A stretch of DNA of 42,553 nt from Bacillota bacterium (GCA_023421245.1 JAEZTV010000018.1:1-42553), one strand, 5' to 3'. Shown: positions 23,538 to 31,889, counted from the first letter of the stretch. Notes: generated by a model not told the origin, from the sequence alone. Numbers and translations are program-made.

Positions 23538-24373
23538 CTCGTTGATTCCCCTCCCTCATCTAGCAGAGATACTGCCTTTTTCCACATCTCCTCGGTAATC
23601 GCCATATTGTGCGAGGTTATCTGCCCTTCGCAGAAATATGCTCCTTTACCCTTGATGGTGTTGAGAATAATCATCGACGGTCTTTCCTTCTGGCCTTTTG
23701 CGTTATCAATAGCCCCTGCAATTGCGGCTACATCGTGACCATCCACCGTCTGCACATAAAAGCCGAAGGCCTCCCACTTTTTGTCCAGCGGGTCAAGACC
23801 GTTAATCTCCTGCGTGGTGCCGTCAATCTGCATGCGGTTATAGTCGGTAAAAGCAATCAGCGTGTCAAGCTTACGGCTTCCCGCAAACATTGCCGCCTCC
23901 CAAATCTGCCCTTCCTGGCTTTCGCCGTCGCCGATCATCGTGTAAATATGCAGGTCCCGCTTGTCCATCTTTGCCGCCATCGCCATACCGGCAGCGGCCG
24001 AAAAACCCTGACCGAGCGAACCGGTAGTCATATCGATGCCTCTTGTTTTGTTCCGGTCACAGTGGCTGGGCAGATTTGTGTTCGGTCGGTTGAGTGTATC
24101 AAGCTCCGCTACGGGGATAAACCCGCGCAGGGCAAGCGCTGCGTACAGCGCCGGGCCGCCGTGCCCCTTGGAGAGCACAAACCGGTCGCGCTCCTCCATC
24201 AACGGATGGTCTGGGTCGATATTCATGCTGTGAAAATACAGCACTGCCAGTGCATCGCAGATCGAGAGGCATCCGCCGATATGGCCGACCCCCAACTTGC
24301 CGATGCTCTCGATGGTGAGCTTACGAATCTCATTCGCGTGCTGAGTAAGCTCCTTTATCTTCAGTTCTTTCAT
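23534..24373 (-). CDS. tktA: Transketolase, N-terminal subunit
   Basis: A 279-residue thiamine-diphosphate-binding half of transketolase: GVGHIGGCLSICDALAVLYFHSMNIDP, SKGHGGPALYAALALRG, GSLGQGFSAAAGMAMAAKM, and the TPP/metal motif from IGDGESQEGQ to TDYNRMQ. The ATG at 24373 has GGAGG 5 nt upstream; an extension to 24460 adds 29 residues unlike the family. Split transketolases are common in Clostridia, and one is the cleaving enzyme of the sulfo-TK pathway, acting twice. Its place between an alcohol dehydrogenase and transaldolase genes supports a dedicated catabolic copy rather than a housekeeping one. Confidence 0.92.
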   Translation of the reverse strand: MKELKIKELTQHANEIRKLTIESIGKLGVGHIGGCLSICDALAVLYFHSMNIDPDHPLMEERDRFVLSKGHGGPALYAALALRGFIPVAELDTLNRPNTNLPSHCDRNKTRGIDMTTGSLGQGFSAAAGMAMAAKMDKRDLHIYTMIGDGESQEGQIWEAAMFAGSRKLDTLIAFTDYNRMQIDGTTQEINGLDPLDKKWEAFGFYVQTVDGHDVAAIAGAIDNAKGQKERPSMIILNTIKGKGAYFCEGQITSHNMAITEEMWKKAVSLLDEGGESTR

Positions 24374-24524
24374 TGAAACCTCCATCTTGCCGCTTTGCGG
24401 CGACACAAAAAAGGATACCGTGTGCGTGATTGTCTTCAATTTGGCCGCACGAAACAACACCTTCTGTTTTAAATCTCTAAACTAGAGTTCAGAAAGCGAA
24501 TAAGGGTTCTGCTTCCCGCCCGTC

Positions 24525-25643
24525 TTAACGGAACGAGCGGTACATCTGATACAGCATGTCGTCGGTAATCTCTACCGGCGCATTCAGCATATTGGGATGC
24601 CTGCTTTCCTTGACGAGCAGATCAATGTCCGCGTCGCTCAGGTTCAAATCCTTAAGGTCGGTGCGAAGCCCCGTATTCTTTTTAATCTCATAAATCCGGT
24701 CACACAGCGCGTCGGTATCGGCAAACCCAATCTCACGCGCCAGTGTATCAAGCCGGCCGTCCTCCGCTTCCTTGCATAAGCGGGTAAAGTAGTCGAGCGT
24801 CAGCGCACATGCTTCCCCATGCGGAATGTGATAACGGTTTGTCAGCACAAACGAGCATGCGTGCGAGGCCCCCGTTTTCGGCAGATTAAAGCTAAGGCCC
24901 GCAAGCAGCGATGCCTGTGCCATCATCTCCTTGGCCTGCTTGTCAACCTCCGCGGCGCAGGCGCGCTCAAGATATGTAAACACCAGTTTGATTGCCTGTG
25001 CCGCCAGGATGTCACAGATCGGCTGATGGTTGCGGCTGTAAAAGCCCTCAATAGCATGTGCCAGCACATCAAGTCCTGTTGCGGCGGCTACCTTGGGCGG
25101 TACGCTGTAGGTCAACACCGGGTCAACAATCGCATATTCAGGATAAAACGCGTCGCTTACAATGGGCGCCTTTATGCCCTTTTCTTCATTGGTAACAACA
25201 CTTACCGCCGTAACCTCGCTGCCGGTGCCTGCCGTAGAGGGCAGCGCAAACAGCGGCAATCCCCCTTCGGGCAGCGCCACGCCGGTTGCGTGGTACTTGG
25301 TAATGGAGTCGTCTGTGTGCGCAATTGCCGCCGCGGCCTTTGCACAGTCCATACAGCTTCCGCCGCCTGCCGCTACCACGTAGTCTGCATTGGAAGCCCG
25401 CACAAACGCGGCGAAATCGTCGATATTCCTGACGGTTGGGTTGGGCTGAAAATCGCTGAACACATCGGTGATCTGCCCTTCCGAAAGACGCATCAGCTCC
25501 TCTGCCACACCGCTTTCGGTTAAAAACCTGTCACAGATAAGCACACCTTTGCGGCACCCTATCTTTTGTGCCAGCTTAGATATCTTCTTTCGGGAATCGT
25601 TTCCGAAAACAATCTTTACCGGCTGTTGGTATTCCCAATACAT
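24525..25643 (-). CDS. Iron-containing alcohol dehydrogenase
   Basis: A 372-residue group III (iron-type) NAD(P)H-dependent dehydrogenase. The nucleotide-binding region has VVAAGGGSCMDCAKAAAA (the GGGSxxD motif), then PSTAGTGSEVTAVSVVTN. Metal ligands are visible as DVLAHAIEGFYS and, further on, GASHACSFVLTNRYHIPHGEACAL. I chose the ATG at 25643, with GGGAGG 7 nt upstream; the ATG at 25661 overlaps the previous stop but would place that site inside the gene. In this operon the best inferred role is reduction of a short aldehyde end product, such as sulfoacetaldehyde to isethionate, to reoxidise NADH under anaerobic conditions. Confidence 0.9.
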   Translation of the reverse strand: MYWEYQQPVKIVFGNDSRKKISKLAQKIGCRKGVLICDRFLTESGVAEELMRLSEGQITDVFSDFQPNPTVRNIDDFAAFVRASNADYVVAAGGGSCMDCAKAAAAIAHTDDSITKYHATGVALPEGGLPLFALPSTAGTGSEVTAVSVVTNEEKGIKAPIVSDAFYPEYAIVDPVLTYSVPPKVAAATGLDVLAHAIEGFYSRNHQPICDILAAQAIKLVFTYLERACAAEVDKQAKEMMAQASLLAGLSFNLPKTGASHACSFVLTNRYHIPHGEACALTLDYFTRLCKEAEDGRLDTLAREIGFADTDALCDRIYEIKKNTGLRTDLKDLNLSDADIDLLVKESRHPNMLNAPVEITDDMLYQMYRSFR

Positions 25644-25657
25644 TATAAAACCTCCCG

Positions 25658-26575
25658 TCATGTGTTAGCGCTTTTTTTACCATGCTTTCTGATTACAATC
25701 GCCGCCGTCGTCAAAACAATTACGATACCCAGACATTTATCGAGTGCCGGCATCTGCCTTGTATAAATCGTTTCAATCACGAGTGTTATCACCGGTATCA
25801 GCAATAGAATAATCTTTACAATCCAAACCTCATGCTTGCCAAGCGACTTATAATAGAACGTATAAATGAGCACCTGCCCAAGACCACCCAGCACAACAAT
25901 CCATACGAGCGGCGATTGTGTATATGCCGCCTGTACCTGGACAAAATCCCCTGTTATAAATGCGGCGGCGAAGAATAACAGCATCGCCACGCCGTTATTG
26001 TAGTATGCTATCACATTGTTTATGATCGATTTATCACTGCTCTTTGTAACCTCGGCATAGATATTGTGCACATGCTTAATCAAAAATGCATTGATTGTAA
26101 CAAAAAGCGCACTCAATACAAAAAACAGGTCGGTGGCTTGGAATTTCATATCAAAGGGGTTGACCCCCATCACCAGCATCACGCCGCCTAACATTACAAA
26201 CGTGAGCAGCCAATCAAACTTGTCGAACTTTTCCCGGTAGATGAAAATCGACAATATCTGTACAAAAATAACATCAATCTTTAACAAAACCGTTCCAGTC
26301 CCGGCGTTTGCATGCTGAAGTCCGATGAACGATGTAAAATCAAGCAAAAATCCAAGGCAGCCAATCGCAATCAGCCACGGTATTATCCTTTTGGGGCAAC
26401 GAAGCTTGTGTAAACTCTTGCCAAACGCCATGATAAGCGTAAGCAGCAGCGTTGACACAACCCGTATGGCCGAGCCTGTGGCAATGGGGCTTAACTGCTT
26501 GTTCAGAGCGTTAACGACTATGTAAAACAGCGACCAAACAAGTGCCAGCCATAAAACAGTGCCATATTTCTTCAT
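25658..26575 (-). CDS. EamA/DMT family transporter
   Basis: A 305-residue membrane protein with ten hydrophobic segments arranged as two similar halves, beginning KKYGTVLWLALVWSLFYIVVNALNKQLSP. The first EamA repeat covers about 5-140 (FIGLQHANAGTGTVLLKIDVIFVQILSIFIYREKFDKFDW, where the drug/metabolite transporter signature falls), and the second about 155-300. Members often export small metabolites. Sitting between the isomerase and the alcohol dehydrogenase genes, it is a plausible exporter for the operon's end product, which is inference. Its stop is within a few bases of the dehydrogenase ribosome binding site. Confidence 0.85.
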   Translation of the reverse strand: MKKYGTVLWLALVWSLFYIVVNALNKQLSPIATGSAIRVVSTLLLTLIMAFGKSLHKLRCPKRIIPWLIAIGCLGFLLDFTSFIGLQHANAGTGTVLLKIDVIFVQILSIFIYREKFDKFDWLLTFVMLGGVMLVMGVNPFDMKFQATDLFFVLSALFVTINAFLIKHVHNIYAEVTKSSDKSIINNVIAYYNNGVAMLLFFAAAFITGDFVQVQAAYTQSPLVWIVVLGGLGQVLIYTFYYKSLGKHEVWIVKIILLLIPVITLVIETIYTRQMPALDKCLGIVIVLTTAAIVIRKHGKKSANT

Positions 26576-26608
26576 AGACGTTTCTCTGCCGCAGCGCGCA
26601 AATGCAGA

Positions 26609-27091
26609 TTATTTCTCCTCATGATAAATTGTTTGTTCCAGTGCGGAAAACTTCTCTTTTGCATCCCGTAAAAATCCCTTACGCCATTCTTCAAGGTCCT
26701 GTGTAAACTCGGTGTTCAAAAAGGTTTTGGCAATCTCAACACCAAGCTCGGGGCCGATAAACCAGCCGCCGAGGGTTAAGATGTTTGAGTCGTTGATTGC
26801 ACGGCTCATCTTAGCGGCATATACGCTTTCCACCACCGCTGCGCGCACATTCTTATACTTGTTTGCCACCTGGCTCATTCCCATACCGGTGCCGCAAACG
26901 AGAATAGCGCGGTCGGCCTCGCCCGATGATACCTTTTGTGCGGCGATGGGTGCAACCTGCAAGAACGGCATCGGCGCATCAATCGACTGCGTGCCGACAT
27001 CCTCTACTTCATAGCCCTCGCCTGCAAGATATCCTTTGATGGCTTCCTTCAGTGTAAATCCGGATTTATCCGATCCGATATAAATCTTCAT
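26609..27091 (-). CDS. RpiB/LacAB-family isomerase lacking phosphate-binding residues
   Basis: A 160-residue relative of ribose-5-phosphate isomerase B. The fold and catalytic Cys66 (ILVCGTGMGMSQVANK) are kept. Several substrate residues differ from canonical RpiB: the DH near the N-terminus is DK (Lys9), the HN pair in the ring-opening loop is IN (Ile99, in SRAINDSN), the DYP segment is APMP, and the C-terminal GGRHxxR phosphate clamp is replaced by TQDLEEWRKGF. The copy at 4391 keeps all of these. It should therefore act on a substrate that is not an ordinary sugar phosphate. An RpiB-type enzyme isomerises 4-deoxy-4-sulfoerythrose in the sulfo-TK pathway, which fits. It lies between the ABC transporter and the EamA gene. 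Confidence 0.85.
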   Translation of the reverse strand: MKIYIGSDKSGFTLKEAIKGYLAGEGYEVEDVGTQSIDAPMPFLQVAPIAAQKVSSGEADRAILVCGTGMGMSQVANKYKNVRAAVVESVYAAKMSRAINDSNILTLGGWFIGPELGVEIAKTFLNTEFTQDLEEWRKGFLRDAKEKFSALEQTIYHEEK

Positions 27092-27127
27092 CTCTAATCC
27101 CCCTAATGCTATTCACCCAATCGGGGC

Positions 27128-27874
27128 TTACCACCATTTAATCTGCTCCGTAATATACTGACGTTTTTCAATAAACTCGGGGCTTGAAACATCTCTGGGC
27201 CTTGGCAGGTCAATAAGCGTTTCTTCCTTTATTGTGGTGGGCTTGTTCGAAAGAATCAGGCAGCGTTCTGCCATGTAAACTGCTTCTTCAATGTTATGGG
27301 TAATGAAGATGATGGTGGTTTTAGTCTTCTGCCACAGCTTAATCAGCTCATCCTCCAGCTTAAAACGCAGCTCAATATCAAGCTGACCATATGGCTCGTC
27401 CATCAGCAGCAGCTCAGGCTCGGTTGCAAATGCCCGCGCGATAACAACACGCTGCAGCATCGATGCCGAAAGCTGGCCGGGGTAGTAATCGCGGAACTCG
27501 GTAAGACCCACCATATCCAGAACTTCGTCAACCTTCTGCTTCATCTTCTCTTTGTCGGTATGCTTAATCTCCAGACCAAATGAAACGTTTTGCTCAACAT
27601 TCAGCCATGGCATTGTGGAATACTCCTGAAAAATGTATGCGATGTTATGCTTCTTCAAATCCACCGGCTCATCGTTAATATAAATCTCTCCGTCAGTTAG
27701 GGTGTACAGCTTGGTAAGACTGTTAAGAAACGTGGTTTTTCCGCATCCGGTCGGACCGACAATACACAAAAACTCCCCATCCTTAACATTAAATGAGATG
27801 TTATCCAAAACCAGCAGATCGCCAAAGGCCTTAGTTATATTGACGGCCTTTACTTTAATATTGGGCTCGCTCAC
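27128..27874 (-). CDS. ABC transporter ATPase, TauB/SsuB type (atypical signature)
   Basis: A 248-residue nucleotide-binding subunit. Walker A is GPTGCGKTT (about 40), the Q loop is IFQEYSTMPWLNV, Walker B is LLLMDEPYGQLD, and the switch His is in FITHNIEEAVYMAERCLIL. The signature motif is LSASMLQR rather than LSGGMRQR. The adjacent second ATPase has the normal signature but an odd Walker A, so the two probably form an asymmetric heterodimer with one strong and one weak ATP site. The end (DLPRPRDVSSPEFIEKRQYI) is typical of nitrate/sulfonate/taurine importers. It starts 18 nt after the first ATPase gene. Confidence 0.92.
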   Translation of the reverse strand: MSEPNIKVKAVNITKAFGDLLVLDNISFNVKDGEFLCIVGPTGCGKTTFLNSLTKLYTLTDGEIYINDEPVDLKKHNIAYIFQEYSTMPWLNVEQNVSFGLEIKHTDKEKMKQKVDEVLDMVGLTEFRDYYPGQLSASMLQRVVIARAFATEPELLLMDEPYGQLDIELRFKLEDELIKLWQKTKTTIIFITHNIEEAVYMAERCLILSNKPTTIKEETLIDLPRPRDVSSPEFIEKRQYITEQIKWW

Positions 27875-27892
27875 AACTATCCAACCTTTCTG

Positions 27893-28672
27893 TTACTGCG
27901 TGTCGTCCATCACGCGTGTAATCTCTTGGCGCAGCTTTAAAAACTCAGGGTCCATATAATCTCTGGGGCGCTTGAGGTTTACCTCATACTCGGTTTTAAT
28001 CCGCGACGGGCAGTTGGTCATAACAACAATTCTATCCGCGAGGTAGAGCGCTTCCTCAATATTGTTGGTTACAAATACAACGGTACGCTTTTCTGCCTGC
28101 CAGATACGCTCAATCTCTTCCTGCATCAGGTACCTTGTCTGCGCGTCAAGATGTCCGAACGGCTCGTCCATGTAAAGGCATATCGGCTCATTGCAATAAG
28201 CTCTGGCAATACCAACACGCTGGCGCATACCGCCCGAAAGCTTAACGGGGAACGCGCGCTCAAAGCCCTTAAGGCCAACCAAATCAATATAATGCTGTGC
28301 TCTCTTACGTCTTTCTTTTTTCCCCATACCGCGAACCTTTGGGCCAAACTCTACGTTGCCCATAACGGTAAGCCACGGGAACAGTGCTGTGGTCTGGTAT
28401 ACAACGCCTCGGTCGGGGCCGGGGCCCTCAACCAGCTTATCGTCGACAAAAACCTTCCCCTTGGTCGGCAGCTCAAGGCCCGACATAACGTTGATCATCG
28501 TAGTTTTGCCGCACTGGCCGGGTCCGAACAAAACGAGAAATTCATTCTGCTTGACCTCCAGCGAAACGTCATCAATTACCGTCAGCGTACCCTTCGGGGT
28601 TTCAAACTCTTTTGTGACGTTCTCACATTTGATGATCGTCTTTCTTACACTCCCTTGTTGTTCCATGCGCAT
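27893..28672 (-). CDS. ABC transporter ATPase, TauB/SsuB type
   Basis: A 259-residue nucleotide-binding subunit. Walker A reads GPGQCGKTT, with Gln where the fourth-position Gly is expected. The signature is the canonical LSGGMRQRVGIARAY, Walker B is ICLYMDEPFGHLD, and the switch residue is Asn (FVTNNIEEALYLADR), where most family members have His (THD). Missing switch His together with an altered P-loop suggests reduced hydrolysis at one composite site. NLKRPRDYMDPEFLKLRQEI is the taurine/sulfonate-type C-terminus. Its start overlaps the end of the permease gene by 28 nt. A GTG in that overlap region is a less likely start. Confidence 0.92.
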   Translation of the reverse strand: MRMEQQGSVRKTIIKCENVTKEFETPKGTLTVIDDVSLEVKQNEFLVLFGPGQCGKTTMINVMSGLELPTKGKVFVDDKLVEGPGPDRGVVYQTTALFPWLTVMGNVEFGPKVRGMGKKERRKRAQHYIDLVGLKGFERAFPVKLSGGMRQRVGIARAYCNEPICLYMDEPFGHLDAQTRYLMQEEIERIWQAEKRTVVFVTNNIEEALYLADRIVVMTNCPSRIKTEYEVNLKRPRDYMDPEFLKLRQEITRVMDDTQ

Positions 28673-29433
28673 AAGTACGATTCCGCCCCTCTCATAATAA
28701 TTGCAAGCAAGAAGCCTATCAGGCCGATTGCCAAAATACCCACAAGAATCTGGGGCATATTGTTTGTTTCCATGCCTGCGAAGATCATCCAGCCAATGCC
28801 TTCTGACGAACGAACCATCTCTGCCGCAACAACCGTCGCCCAGCTGCTGGAAAGCGCAATCTGAAGACCGGCGAAGATCTGCGGAACCGAGGACGGAATA
28901 ACAATCTTTGTAAATATCTGCAGCTTGTTTGCGCCGAGCATTCTTGCCGCGCCAACCAATACGGGGTCAACCGCCAGCGCGCCTGCGTAGGCGTTCATGG
29001 TCACGTTGGAAAATGCCGCTAGGAAGATAAGGAAGTACTTGGTCATCTCACCAAGTCCCAGCCACAGGATGGAAAGCGGAATCCATGCGATGGGGGGAAT
29101 GGGGCGGATCATCTCAAAAATAGGGCGGCAAAACGCCTCAACGCCCTTGCTCCAGCCCATTGCGAGGCCGAGGATGATGCCAACCACGGCAGCAACCGAA
29201 TATGCAATCAGCACACGGCTCAGGCTCCACGCTGCATGGCCGAGGATGGTATAGGCGCCAATCTTGGTGTACAGGCCTCTGATAAAGCGGCCGATAACGG
29301 TAACCGGGTCAGGCATAATTGAAGAAAGCCCTGTAAATGTCGTTGCAATGTACCACAGAATCAAAAACGCACCGATTGAGATGATGGCTGCCAGTGTTCT
29401 TTGCATTTTGGTGCTTTTGCTTAAAACGTCCAT
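28645..29433 (-). CDS. ABC transporter permease, TauC/SsuC type (second)
   Basis: A 262-residue inner-membrane permease with about six helices. The family EAA loop is visible as GAARMLGANKLQIFTKIVIPSSVPQIFAGLQIALSSSWATVVAAEMV, ahead of a final pair of helices. PIFEMIRPIPPIAWIPLSILWLGLGE is the hallmark of the nitrate/sulfonate/bicarbonate permease group. Its ATG follows the stop of the first permease directly, so the two are translationally coupled and probably form the heterodimeric channel. Confidence 0.93.
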   Translation of the reverse strand: MDVLSKSTKMQRTLAAIISIGAFLILWYIATTFTGLSSIMPDPVTVIGRFIRGLYTKIGAYTILGHAAWSLSRVLIAYSVAAVVGIILGLAMGWSKGVEAFCRPIFEMIRPIPPIAWIPLSILWLGLGEMTKYFLIFLAAFSNVTMNAYAGALAVDPVLVGAARMLGANKLQIFTKIVIPSSVPQIFAGLQIALSSSWATVVAAEMVRSSEGIGWMIFAGMETNNMPQILVGILAIGLIGFLLAIIMRGAESYLCAWNNKGV

Positions 29434-30225
29434 TTACCATCTGCCTCCTTTAAGCACCGCTTTTTCAAGCAGCGAGATAAGGTACGTTAAGAACGCACCA
29501 ATTGCACCGATTGCAATCATACCCACAATAATTACGTCAGGCCTTGTCAGACCACGGCTCTGCTGAATCATAAAGCCCAACCCCTTGGTGGATGCCAGCA
29601 GCTCGGCTGCAACCAGTGCGGTCCATGCCGAACCAAGCGCCACTCGAAGCGAGGTTAAAATCATGGGCATCGCGGTGGGAACGGCAATCTTTAACAGCAT
29701 TTGCCTGCTGCTTGCGCCAAATGTCTGCGCAACCCATATATGCACCGCCCGGGTCTGCTTAATACCGGTGTAAGAGTTTACAATGCAGGGTATCAGCGCG
29801 GAAAGAAATATAACCGCAATCTTTGATGCCATGCCGATACCAAAAAAGGTAAGCATTACAGGAATCCATGCAATACCCGGAATCGGACGCAGCAGGTCAA
29901 ATATGGGGCGCGCATACATATCAATCTTCTCGCTCCACCCCATCAGAATACCGAGCGGAATGCCCACTACCAGTGCTAAAAAGTAACCGCTCAGCGCAAC
30001 CTTTAAGCTTGCCCCAATATGCTCAAACAGCGTGCCGCCGTCGGGGTTCGGGTTGCTAAGCTTGTAGATAAAGGTCTTTACAATCTTAACCGGGCTTGGA
30101 AAAACGTTAGAGGGAAACAACTTCAGTACCTCCGTAATGAGATACCATATCCCAATAAAGAGCACTACAGACGTAACCGACAATGCGATGTACTTCACAC
30201 TGCTGTTTTTCTTTTTCGCTTGCAA
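29434..30225 (-). CDS. ABC transporter permease, TauC/SsuC type (first)
   Basis: A 263-residue inner-membrane permease paired with the following gene. Diagnostic stretches are RPIFDLLRPIPGIAWIPVMLTFFGIGMASKIAVIFLSALIPCIVNSYTGI and the EAA loop VAQTFGASSRQMLLKIAVPTAMPMILTSLRVALGSAWTALVAAELLAS. Members of this group import sulfonates, taurine, nitrate, or pyrimidine and thiamine precursors, which narrows but does not fix the substrate. It is preceded by an attenuator-like hairpin (30263-30299) that separates it from the binding-protein gene. Confidence 0.93.
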   Translation of the reverse strand: MQAKKKNSSVKYIALSVTSVVLFIGIWYLITEVLKLFPSNVFPSPVKIVKTFIYKLSNPNPDGGTLFEHIGASLKVALSGYFLALVVGIPLGILMGWSEKIDMYARPIFDLLRPIPGIAWIPVMLTFFGIGMASKIAVIFLSALIPCIVNSYTGIKQTRAVHIWVAQTFGASSRQMLLKIAVPTAMPMILTSLRVALGSAWTALVAAELLASTKGLGFMIQQSRGLTRPDVIIVGMIAIGAIGAFLTYLISLLEKAVLKGGRW

Positions 30226-30262
30226 AATATCGCCTCTCTCCAGTATGGTTTAAAGACAAAAC

Positions 30263-30299
30263 GGGCCGAAAAGACCTTCTTTCCGGTGCTTTCCGGCCC
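30263..30299 (-). terminator. Attenuator-like hairpin after the binding-protein gene
   Basis: On the minus strand GGGCCGGAAAG pairs with CTTTTCGGCCC (one wobble pair), followed by GTTTTGTCTTT. It is placed between the lipoprotein and first permease genes, where partial termination would give the binding protein in excess over the membrane subunits. Confidence 0.65.
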
Positions 30300-30317
30300 C
30301 GCTGTCTATCCTAGAAT

Positions 30318-31430
30318 TTAGTTCTCAATAACCTTTACATCAATGCCGAAGGCATCCTTGATGATGGAGCCGTCAAAGCAGGTCTTAAGGTTAACCAAAA
30401 GCTCCTCTTCGATTTTACCGGCGGTGCAGAAGAAGTTCGCAAGCTCGGTGTAGCTGTCACCGAATGTATAGCCATCCTGCTTAATGAACTCCTCATCGAT
30501 ATAGTCACGAACCGCAGCCTCTTGGCTCATCAGCTTATCGTCATACTCAAAGCCGTTCTTACCAAAGAACTCGATGGAGTAGGAGTGACGCAGGTCAGCG
30601 TCGCCTGCAAGGGCCTCGCAGGCTCTCTCGTATACCTGAACGAACTTGATAACATCGTCACGTCTGTCGCTAAGGATGTCGTTTCTTACAATGATGCCGT
30701 CCTTCATGCTAATTCCGGCAGCCTCTTCAAACGATACCGCGCGAACCGCGCCGGATTCCTCAGCCTGGAAGGAGAATGGAGGGGGAACAGAGATTGCATC
30801 GCCTTCACCCGAAAGGAACGCCTGCAATGCCTGTGCAAATTCCATATGAATCTGCTCGTACTCGTTTTCTTTTACGCCGAACATCTCGGCATACTTAATC
30901 GTGGTATACTGGGAAACGGTGCCAAGCGAACCAAGAACCTTAATGCCGCGGATGGTCTCGGCAGAGCCTAAGATGGCAGCGTTGTCGGCAATCTGGCCGC
31001 TAACCTTTGCAATGGGGGAATCCGCTCTTACGTACAGGCCCATGCCGCCGGCAGTGTTGCTCTCGTACACCAGTGTGCTGACGTTGTTAATCAGCGAAAA
31101 AACAGCAGCAGTACCGGCAACGCCAAGGTCAACCTTCTTTGCCGCAAGCGACTCGTTCATCGGTGTTCCGTTTGCAAACATTATAAACTCAACATTCAGG
31201 CCCGCTTCTTCAAACCAGCCCTGATCAAACGCATACTGTGCGGGGACGTTAACGGTATAGGGCATCATGCCAACGACCAACTTCTCACCGGTAGCGCCTT
31301 GCTCCGGCGCAGAGCTATCAGTTCCGGGTGTGCCGGGGGTGCTCGAAGTGTCGCTTCCACCGCTCTGGCAGCCCGCAAACACCATAGTCAACATAGCAAT
31401 ACTCAGTAAAAGCGCGATGATTTTCTTCAT
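30318..31430 (-). CDS. ABC transporter substrate-binding lipoprotein, TauA/SsuA/NMT1 type
   Basis: A 370-residue lipoprotein: MKKIIALLLSIAMLTMVFAGCQS with lipobox FAGC, a Gly/Ser/Thr/Pro linker, then EKLVVGMMPYTVNVPAQYAFDQGWFEEAGLNVEFIMFANGTPMNESLAAKKVDLGVAGTAAVFSLI. The pattern (a V-G-x-x-P start, then DQGWFEEAGLNVEF, then VDLGVAGTA) is that of the NMT1/THI5-like and SsuA/TauA binding proteins, which deliver sulfonates, taurine or nitrogen heterocycles. The start at 31430 has GGAGG about 9 nt upstream and gives a clean signal peptide. It is the first gene of the operon, behind the promoter at 31604-31632. Confidence 0.9.
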   Translation of the reverse strand: MKKIIALLLSIAMLTMVFAGCQSGGSDTSSTPGTPGTDSSAPEQGATGEKLVVGMMPYTVNVPAQYAFDQGWFEEAGLNVEFIMFANGTPMNESLAAKKVDLGVAGTAAVFSLINNVSTLVYESNTAGGMGLYVRADSPIAKVSGQIADNAAILGSAETIRGIKVLGSLGTVSQYTTIKYAEMFGVKENEYEQIHMEFAQALQAFLSGEGDAISVPPPFSFQAEESGAVRAVSFEEAAGISMKDGIIVRNDILSDRRDDVIKFVQVYERACEALAGDADLRHSYSIEFFGKNGFEYDDKLMSQEAAVRDYIDEEFIKQDGYTFGDSYTELANFFCTAGKIEEELLVNLKTCFDGSIIKDAFGIDVKVIEN

Positions 31431-31603
31431 TCTGCTAAACCTCCATAAACGTTTCATGTTTGTGTTCAAAATTGTTGTTCGGCCGTTTGTGCAGTTTTTA
31501 CCTCCTGTTTTAGATTCGCTTTGAAAACTTAGACAAAACCAACATGCCCATGCCGTTAAAATACACTCTTGGAAAGCTTGTTGATTTTATCGATTTCGAT
31601 ATA

Positions 31604-31632
31604 ATTATAGATGTCCTCGTAGGATATTTCAA
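31604..31632 (-). promoter_or_regulatory. Sigma-A type promoter of the catabolic operon
   Basis: On the minus strand TTGAAA (31632-31627), a 17-bp spacer and a consensus TATAAT (31609-31604). It points into the binding-protein gene. Confidence 0.7.
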
Positions 31633-31638
31633 TGCAAA

Positions 31639-31648
31639 TTGTGCACAA
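31639..31648. promoter_or_regulatory. Candidate operator palindrome
   Basis: The perfect 10-bp palindrome TTGTGCACAA lies 6 bp upstream of the operon's -35 element, in AT-rich surroundings. Position and symmetry suit a dimeric regulator, most simply the neighbouring ROK protein. A short palindrome alone is weak evidence. Confidence 0.4.
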
Positions 31649-31889
31649 ATTAATAATAAATCCTTGTGATTTTGTCATAAAAACACTAATACAACGATAT
31701 AAACTGTTGCAATTTATCGCAATCGATGTTAATATTTTTTTGATGTTAATTCCTGTTGCATTAAGACCTTCTATGTTATTATTCCTTTATCTTGAGCGTT
31801 AGCGTTTCGTTTATGAGATTTTTAATTCAGTGTCAACGGCGCTCCGCGTGTTTTTTTATTCTTATTAACGATCAACCGAGGTGAATGTC

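Larger units (their letters stand above)
31431..31889. promoter_or_regulatory. Divergent control region of the catabolic operon
   Basis: An AT-rich region of about 460 bp between the operon and the ROK regulator gene. It contains the minus-strand promoter and palindrome listed separately, and an overlapping plus-strand TATAAT (31600-31605) with TTGTTG 16 bp upstream (31578-31583), a candidate promoter for the regulator. A direct repeat GATGTTAAT occurs at 31725-31733 and 31742-31750. GAGCGTTAGCGTTTCG near 31794-31809 looks slightly like a catabolite-response element. The operon leader would be about 165 nt. Confidence 0.55.

Noticed and set aside
20627..23738. Several long plus-strand frames (345, 423 and 187 codons) opposite the isomerase, transaldolase and transketolase genes
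   Set aside because: They are antisense to well-supported genes and carry no recognisable motif.
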